A stretch of 64,000 nucleotides of DNA from Diphasiastrum complanatum (lineage: Eukaryota > Streptophyta > Lycopodiopsida > Lycopodiales > Lycopodiaceae): assembly GCA_029204225.1 (NCBI GenBank), contig CM055096.1:66376370-66440369 (forward strand), in the 5' to 3' direction. Each line of letters opens with the position of its first letter. The first letter of the stretch is position 1. A model generated the notes under the pieces. That model was not told where the DNA came from. It worked only from the letters and a program-made list of their open reading frames with translations, and searched no databases. The position numbers and the translations under genes were made by a program. Of the stretch, positions 57,952-64,000 are shown piece after piece.

Positions 57952-58730
57952 TGTTGGGGGTATTCCCAACAAAGTGTAAATAAATAAAATCCTCCAATAA
58001 AATGTGTTGCGAGGGCATGACATCATGCGTGTATAAGCCCATGGCCCAATGAGCACGCAATTGAAGTTGTAAATAAAATAAACTTGACTTGGGCCTTGTA
58101 ATTAAAATAAAACTAGAGGCCCAATGTCATTTTTAAACTTAGAGATCACTTTTTAGAGTTGGGTCCAAATTGGGACTCACATGAATCTTGTAATTTCTAA
58201 TGTACTTTTTGTGGACCCTTGGATCAAGTTGGGTCCAACATGAATGGATAGGATCATTGTGAATATTAGCCAATAAGATTGAGGGGCAAGGGCCTTCCCC
58301 ATTCTATAAAAAAGCACCATTTGTACACTATTTCCATGCTTAATGAGAAGGAGGAAACTCTACCATTTTTGGAAGAGAAGCATCCTCATTTGCTATTCAC
58401 TACTTGCTATTGCTCTTGATCTTTTCCATTGCTTTCTATTTCCATGTTTATTGTTTGCCATAGTGAATGTTTTTCCATTAGCAAGCATAAGGAGCATTTG
58501 AGCTAACCTCCACCCTCACTCTCTATCTCTCTCTTTCTCTTCCTTTCTCAATCTCTTATTCTCCATTCCTTCTCTCCAACCAAAATTATAATGAATGTAG
58601 GTGTAGAGGAGTAGAGTTAAAGAGGAGTAGTATAGTGGTGAGTAGAGTTAAGGGAGAAAGTAGGAAATTAACTAAAAGTAGCATCTATGCATACTTAGGC
58701 ACCTATCCAGTGATCTAACCTTTGTTGACA
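57952..58730 (+). repeat. Putative 3' LTR of X2
   Basis: 779 bp, TGTTGGGGGTATTCCC...CTTTGTTGACA. CCAAT-like GCCAATAAG (58269), TATA-like CTATAAAAAA (58304), then CT-rich sequence. Aligns end to end with 36698-37426, including 'ccatgct.aatgagaaggaggaaactctaccatttt'-type blocks. Followed by GGCGGA as in X1. Confidence 0.62.
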
Positions 58731-58745
58731 GGCGGAAGGGCTATA

Positions 58746-60132
58746 CTATGAGAGATCTTTGACCCCACAGTACAAGGCTTCCATGTTCATGTGACATAGC
58801 CTCTTGTGCCACAATACATCTGTCGATTCTTGAGTTTGATTGACTTGTTTGATTCTTGTTTGAATGTTCAGGTGATATAAATTTCCTTCTCTGTTGTCTT
58901 TAGCAACCAGGTTATCAAAATCTTCCTCGAACAGTTTACAAGAGTTCTTTGTGAAGGTTACTGACATGCCTGTATCGACTATCTTAGCTACAGATAGAAG
59001 ATCTTTATCAAGAGTAGGGACATAAAGAGCTTCCTCCAGTTTCTTGTCACCCTGATTCATGTCTAGCCATAATACACCAGTTCCAACAACCACGTGTTTA
59101 GAACCGTATCCAAGTATAATAAATCTCAAATAGTTCGTCTTCTTGTACTCAAACAATATTTGTTTCGAGGAAACAAAATGTGAGGTGACTTTCGAATCAA
59201 GTACTACTTCTTGAATTGAATCGGATGAACAACATAGATCAGTACTAACATAAGCTGCTGAGTTCTTTGTTGCCCTGTCTTTTGCTGCTCTGGAGCATTC
59301 TACTTTGTCTTCGACATAGTCTAATAACAGTCTATTGCTACATGACCCCGTTTATGACAATGAATGCATTCAATCTTTGGATTTAACCAACACTTTTCTT
59401 CTGTGTGACCTGATCTTCTGCATCTGTTGCAGATCTTCTTATCGCCAGAATTCTTTTGTTGTTTACCAAATTGTTGTTCATTTGTCTTAAACTCATTATT
59501 TTTAGACGACTCCCTCTTAAACTTAGACTTCTTAGATTCATTCTTCTGAGTAAATAGAGCATTTTCGGAATCACCATTGTTGTCATAGCGTTCACGAGCT
59601 TCTACTTCCTCCTTAAATCCATCTATTGCCTTTTGAAGTGTCATTGTCGCATCTTTCGCCAAGGAGGTTCTTGTTGTGTGGAATGACCTGGGTAGGGCTC
59701 GAAGAAAATAACTAAGTTGCTTTTCCTTAGTAAATTTATCTTTCGCACGAATGTGTTCAGGTCTTTGTCGTCTCACTCTAGGTAAGTTAATTGGTCTTCC
59801 AAGAACATGATATGATTACGAAATCGAGTCTCATTCTTGGTTTGCAATTCTTCCTATAAATCTTTTGCATTCAAAATTGATGTAAGATCTAGCATTATAT
59901 TGTCATGCACTGAAGACGCAATAATTGCTGTAGCTTTGTCATTTTTTAAACTCCATTCCCGAAGTTCGTTGCCAGGAGTAGCTACTAGCTTCTCCTCTAT
60001 TGGTTCTACCCATTGTCATAGACCTTCGCCCTTCAATAAGAGTGAAGTCTTTAATTTTCAAATCAGGTAGTTTGAACCTTCTGGGTCCAAGATTGTAGTA
60101 ATCTTAGCTTGAATATTGATGACTGACATCTT
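58746..60132 (-). pseudogene. Copia E gag, zinc knuckles and protease, decayed
   Basis: Gag ATG at 60132 (MSVINIQAKITTILDPEGSN, then a stop where Copia gag has a Trp), ELREWSLKNDKATAIIASSV, then RAKDKFTKEKQLSYFLRALP and DGFKEEVEARERYDN (59321-59776). Two knuckles CNRCRRSGHTEEKC and CIHCHKRGHVAIDC, both with full CCHC. Pre-integrase 58746-59156: LYVPTLDKDLLSVAKIVDTG, LWHKRLCHMNMEALYCGVKD. The protease (SFVSSKQ-like remnants at 59160-59230) is badly damaged. Multiple stops and frameshifts. Confidence 0.8.
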
Positions 60133-60275
60133 CTAATTTTTTGAATCACTCCAGATAGCGGCTTGCTGATGGATGTATAAAGAATGCTGAGAGAGGTGTG
60201 AAGATACCACTGTATCAACTCTGACTCGTTCTGATATCACTATATCAGCTTTGAACCTGTATTATCTGATACCAT
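58746..60275 (-). mobile_element. Copia E: gag/protease part of a Ty1/Copia element
   Basis: Minus-strand fragment with PBS-like sequence (60256-60274), leader, gag and protease to pre-integrase. It ends where X2 begins (58740). Related to Copia D by its knuckle and pre-integrase sequences. Confidence 0.75.
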
Positions 60276-61162
60276 TGTATACAAAGCATGCGGTTTACTT
60301 GACAAAGGATGAGAAAGAAATGAATGTGAACTCAAAACATTTTTATTCGTGATCAATCTTGAAGGATTCACAAAATTTGTCTTGCAGTCAACTCGAAAGA
60401 TTTGCAAAATAGTTTTTTTGTAGAAGCTCGTGGCTTTCTAGTTGAAGCTCGAAAGATTCACGAACAATATCTTGTCACAAAATATTTTGTTTCTTGTTCA
60501 AACCTCAGATGTCTCAAACAATTCGCGAAACCTTCTGGAAAACAGTTCACAGAATATTCTAGATTTATTTTTCAAGCTCAAAAATTGTCATCTACCGTGA
60601 ACAATTCGCGAAAGACAAAAATGTCACGAAGAGACAAGTGTCGCGAACAATTTACAAAACACAAAACTGCGACAAAGAGATAGACTGTCACGAATAATTC
60701 GCGAACAAAAATTATTCAACTTTGGAAACAGAGCGTCTACTGGAATATCAACCATTGTAAACAGTTAGATATCTACTATTACAGCATTAAAAGGCCAAAA
60801 TACCTGTAAATAAAAAACCAAAAGACCTGTCTTGTAACAATATAAATACATGCGCACTACTCGTTGTAACTCACTCAATCAGAGACACAACAGCGAGATA
60901 AGATAACAAGAGATGTATATTGATGAATCAGATTCAGAGCTATAAAAATTTATTTTTGATCAATAGTTTCTTACTGTCCAAATTGTCTTAGATTGTCTCC
61001 TACTTCCATATATAATTTTTGCACGCGTATTCAATCAGAGCTTATATTGTTCTATTAGTAAATAGATCAAATATAGTCCCGATTAAAGACACTGATATTA
61101 GTTTGATTTATTCAAACTTTCATCGTGTTATTTGTGAAAGAATAATTACTATTTTTCCTACA
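60276..61162. repeat. LTR flanked by primer sites facing both ways
   Basis: 887 bp with TG...CA ends. On the plus strand: TATAAATA at 60841, blocks shared with the Copia D LTR, and directly after it TGGCATCAGAGC (61164-61175), a primer-site match. On the minus strand, TGGTATCAGATAA at its left side (60274 leftward) leads into the Copia E gag. Internal features favour plus orientation. Either a solo-like LTR of a plus-strand element fused to Copia E, or the Copia E 5' LTR. Confidence 0.55.
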
Positions 61163-61163
61163 G

Positions 61164-61175
61164 TGGCATCAGAGC
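61164..61175 (+). other. Primer binding site-like sequence
   Basis: TGGCATCAGAGC, one mismatch to the initiator-Met type, adjacent to an LTR end. No gag follows; the next 120 bp are AT-rich without an ORF. Confidence 0.5.
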
Positions 61176-61292
61176 TTACGATATGTCTGATCAATTGTTC
61201 TACAAAAAGATAGACAAATAAAAGAACTGTCATAAATAACTGAAAAATGACAAATAAAGGTGAAAAGTAAATAAATCAAGAAATGATGAAGT

Positions 61293-61570
61293 TTATACAG
61301 TGGGAGGTAAGTGGTAATAGCGCCTTAGCCTACTACCATTTACCAAGGTTGGTAAAAGGTCACCCGCCAAAGTGGCCAATCGAACTATGCCATTTTCAAA
61401 TATTTTTATCACTCAATAGGGTCCTAGGCCAGAAAATTGCAATTTGCCTTTTGTGACATTGCTTTGACACATCAATGGTAGGTCACCTTTGTGTCAGTCC
61501 TTTTGTTTTAGGACATGGTCGTGCCAGGCTTTGCGACGTTTCTTTTTGTTGGAAATAGGTGAGTAATGGA
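61293..61570 (-). pseudogene. Gypsy integrase C-terminal tail fragment
   Basis: Reads KKRRKAWHDHVLKQKD, then QFSGLGPY (stop) VIKIFENGIVRLATLAGDLL, PTLVNGSRLRRYYH, PPTV and stop. Same GPY/F domain as at 43450-43700 but a different copy. It shows that a Ty3/Gypsy element once stood here and only its integrase end survives between Copia remnants. Confidence 0.7.
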
Positions 61571-62532
61571 ATGCGAAAACTTCCTACTTCCAATGCATGA
61601 CTACGCCTATAAAAAATTGAACAAAGCAGTAGTGATGGAAATCACATCCAATCTTTAGCAACTAACTTTTGTTAGATACTAAGTGATCACATTGCCAAAC
61701 ATAAAGTATTGAATTCTTAGACAATTTCTATCAGTTACAAAAGCAATACAGAGATGCATGCATTCTAACACAAACTGAATACAATAAGAAAATAGTATTG
61801 ATTCAGAAAAACAAGATTATATGTTAATGAGTGCAAGACAATGGCAGATAGAGACTGTGCACTTTAAAGCTATCTCTGAGTAATTTGAATAAGTAGTTGA
61901 TAAGCAGTAGCACAATAGCAACTCTAAAATAAATCCCTAAAAGGCTGAGTTAGAATGCTCAAGAGAGTTCAAGCTTGAAAGCTTGATAGCGAGCTAACAA
62001 CAATACTTTCTAATTGTGAACGATCTGCCTGATGAGAGCACATGAAGCGTCGTGTACTAACACTCAACTCCTTCACAATTCACAATGTTGATTCAGGACT
62101 TGATAATTGATAATGAGATGTATGAATAGCCAGTTTATACTAAGTAATTAGGTCGTCAAATGTGATCGCCAGTTGGTTGGAGTACGCTGGCATTCATCCA
62201 ATTCTTTCTTAGAAATTGATTTTTGATAAGTAGTGAAAATTGACCATAAACAATCTGTCTGCATAAATGAACTAAAACTGTTACTCTGCAGAAACGAACT
62301 AAAACTGCCACACGCGACAGTGTCGCAAAAAGACGACACTGTCTGGATTGTAGAGAGAGAAAATACGACATTGTTTTCAAACTCCGTGTATTTCTGCAGA
62401 CTGTGTAAAAACTTGTAATTATGTAGATTGTATAAAGACACGAAAAAAATCCACAGAACTGGATAAACAGTTGGATGAAGATTAAAATTGATTAGTCGAT
62501 TAGTAGGAAGGAGAATAATCCAATACTCCTCT
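61571..62532 (-). other. Probable 3' LTR of Copia F and flank
   Basis: No gene. The right end adjoins the PPT at about 62530. It includes a possible minus-strand TATA near 62137. The LTR could not be matched to a second copy in the window. Confidence 0.45.
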
Positions 62533-64000
62533 TTAATTTGAATCCATGAATGCCTTGACCTTTAAACTTAGTTCTGCACAAAACTTTCTATGTGCATCCA
62601 AGCTTAATGCTTTGGTAAAAATATCTGTTGTCATATCTTGCATTCGACAGTACTGCAATCTGACCTCTTCATTGAGAACTCTACTTATGACATAGTGATA
62701 CTTCCGTTCAACGTGCTTATTCCTAGAATGAAATCCAAGGTTGGCTGATAAGGCAATGGCACTTTGATTATCAAAAAATAATAATGTCGAAACAGATTGA
62801 TTCAGATTGATATCTGAAAATAAGTTTATCAATTAGATCATTTCCTTTGTAGCTTGTGAGACTGTGATATACCCTGATTCAGTGGAAGATAGAGCTATCA
62901 AAGATTGCTTGCGACTATTCTAGGAAATTGGACCATTGTTGAGGAATAATGTAAATATGGAAGTGGATTTACGTGTGTCTACATCTCTTGCCCAACTTGC
63001 ATCTGTAAAACCACTGAGTAAATTGAGTTTGTCATTGCCGGCTGCTCCATAACAAATGCAAAAGTCCATAGTAGCTCAAAGATATCTCATGACTTTGATA
63101 AGGGCCTTCCAATGTGTTACACCAGGGTTGGTCATATACTGACTGAGAGAGCTTACTGCAAAAGCTATGTCTAGCCTGGTACAAATCATTGCGTACATAA
63201 GAGATCCTATAGTAGAATGGTAAGGATGCTCATGCATCTGCTCCTTCTCTTGAATTATTTAAGGACACTGGTCGTTTGACAATTTGAGATCTAGTTCCAT
63301 TGGTGAGAGAGCTAACTTGCAATTAATCAGATTATATCTGACTAACATGTTGTAGATGTACCTATGTTGAGTAATGTGGATCAACTTTCGATTTCTGTCT
63401 CTGTGGATCTGAATACCAAGGCAAAAATGAGCTTCGTCCAGATCGGTCATGTCGAATTCAGCAGATAACATTGTCTCGTCTTCTTTTATCAGATCGGTAC
63501 TGTTGCTGAAAAACAATGTATCATCCACGTACAAAGTGATAATGATAAAAGAATGCTGCACTGTCTTGAAGTAAACATTTGAATCTGAAGAGCTAGGTGC
63601 ATAGCTGTGATCAATAAGAAAAGTATTAACCTTGAAACCATGCTCGAGCAGATTGCTTCAAGCCATAATGTGCCTTATGGAGTTTACACACATGATTGTG
63701 TTTACCCTCGATAATATAACCTTTGGGTTGCACCATGTAAATGTCTTGTTCAATATCTCCATTGAGATATGCTGTCTGTACATCCATTTGATGTATTGCC
63801 AAATCTGCTGCAGCAGCAAACGATAATAAAAGTCGAATAGAAGAATGCTTGACTACTGGACTGAAGGTCTCAATGTAATCGACATTGTATACCTGAGAAA
63901 AACCTCTGGCAAAAAGTCGGGCTTTTCTTCTATCGATGCTTCCGTATGCTTTGTACTTGAATTTGAAAATTTATTTGCAATCAACTACATTTCTGCTAGC
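61600..64000 (-). mobile_element. Copia F: 3' part of a Ty1/Copia element
   Basis: Minus-strand element running off the right edge. RT and RNase H at 62533-64000; polypurine tract AAAGAGGAG (complement of 62526-62534 region); a probable 3' LTR from there leftward to roughly 61600-61700, with minus-strand TATAAAC near 62137. The left limit is uncertain. Confidence 0.72.
62533..64000 (-). pseudogene. Copia F RT and RNase H, decayed
   Basis: Reading right to left: IFKFKYKAYGSIDRRKARLF, ARGFSQVYNVDYIETFSPVV, LAIHQMDVQTAYLNGDIEQD, IYMVQPKGY, HYGLKQSARAW, then a frame break; FIIITLYVDDTLFFSN (YVDD present), EFDMTDLDEAHFCLGIQIH, HRYIYNMLVRYNLINCK; RNase H TRPDISYAV-like block, GFTDASWARDVDTRKSTS, LSSTESGYITVSQATKEM, SAIALSANLGFHSRNKHVER and MTTDIFTKALSLDAHRKF. 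At least four stops or frameshifts (near 63640, 63250, 63080, 62830). 5' parts lie outside the window. Confidence 0.85.

Larger units (their letters stand above)
55115..58730 (+). mobile_element. Element X2: best copy of unclassified LTR-type family X
   Basis: Follows the cut end of Copia D. One long ORF (about 55400-57878), a purine-rich stretch, then a putative 3' LTR (57952-58730). Copia E begins a few bases later. No 5' LTR and no protease, RT or integrase in the unit. Confidence 0.7.

Noticed and set aside
58746-64000. Copia E and Copia F as one element
   Set aside because: On the minus strand the RT/RNase H (F) lies upstream of gag (E), an LTR and a Gypsy remnant lie between them, and each has its own end signals.

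Overview
The window is plant nuclear DNA from a large, repeat-dense genome. The evidence is plant-type Ty1/Copia and Ty3/Gypsy retrotransposons, most Copia copies with initiator-Met tRNA primer sites (TGGTATCAGAGC), L1-like LINEs, and one host gene with the plant CW-AWS-SET architecture. The very long introns and low gene density fit a fern, another large-genome seedless plant or a gymnosperm. The species cannot be fixed from sequence alone.

Host gene: one gene on the minus strand (about 33.1 kb down to at least 21.9 kb) encodes a histone H3K36 methyltransferase of the ASHH2/SDG8/EFS type. A single 3.9-kb coding exon (27744-31663) holds the long N-terminus and the first part of the CW zinc finger. 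Five short exons (24448-24614, 24198-24277, 22385-22516, 22099-22215, 21902-21994) finish CW and encode the linker, AWS and the first half of SET. All junctions keep frame. The rest of SET was not found, so the next intron should run past the left edge, or the gene is truncated. TEs fill everything left of 21.9 kb.

Left block (0-21.8 kb): partial Copia 0 (1-1245, minus) sits in LINE A. LINE A is also split by Copia A (3018-8345, minus), which has a perfect CTATT target duplication, near-identical LTRs and a polyprotein broken by one stop codon. Then come LINE B (about 8.98-10.67 kb), Copia B (10673-15430, minus, with an inverted reverse transcriptase segment), a LINE 3' end plus CT tract, LINE C, Gypsy A (about 16.7-21.2 kb, minus) and a LINE 3' end plus CT tract.

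Right block (33-64 kb): element X1 (about 34.6-37.43 kb, plus); uncharacterised DNA to 40.9 kb; Gypsy B (about 40.88-50.887 kb, minus), lacking most of pol but carrying an extra coiled-coil ORF and split by Copia C (plus); X3 (50.89-51.76 kb, minus); Copia D (51761-55110, plus); X2 (55115-58730, plus); remnants of Copia E, an LTR, a Gypsy integrase tail, and Copia F running off the right edge.

The most novel item is family X. Three diverged copies encode a coiled-coil protein with conserved C-terminal blocks. In X1 and X2 the ORF is followed by a roughly 730-780 bp LTR-like segment with CCAAT/TATA-like motifs and TG...CA ends. I do not recognise the protein. It looks like the cargo or sole ORF of an LTR retrotransposon family.
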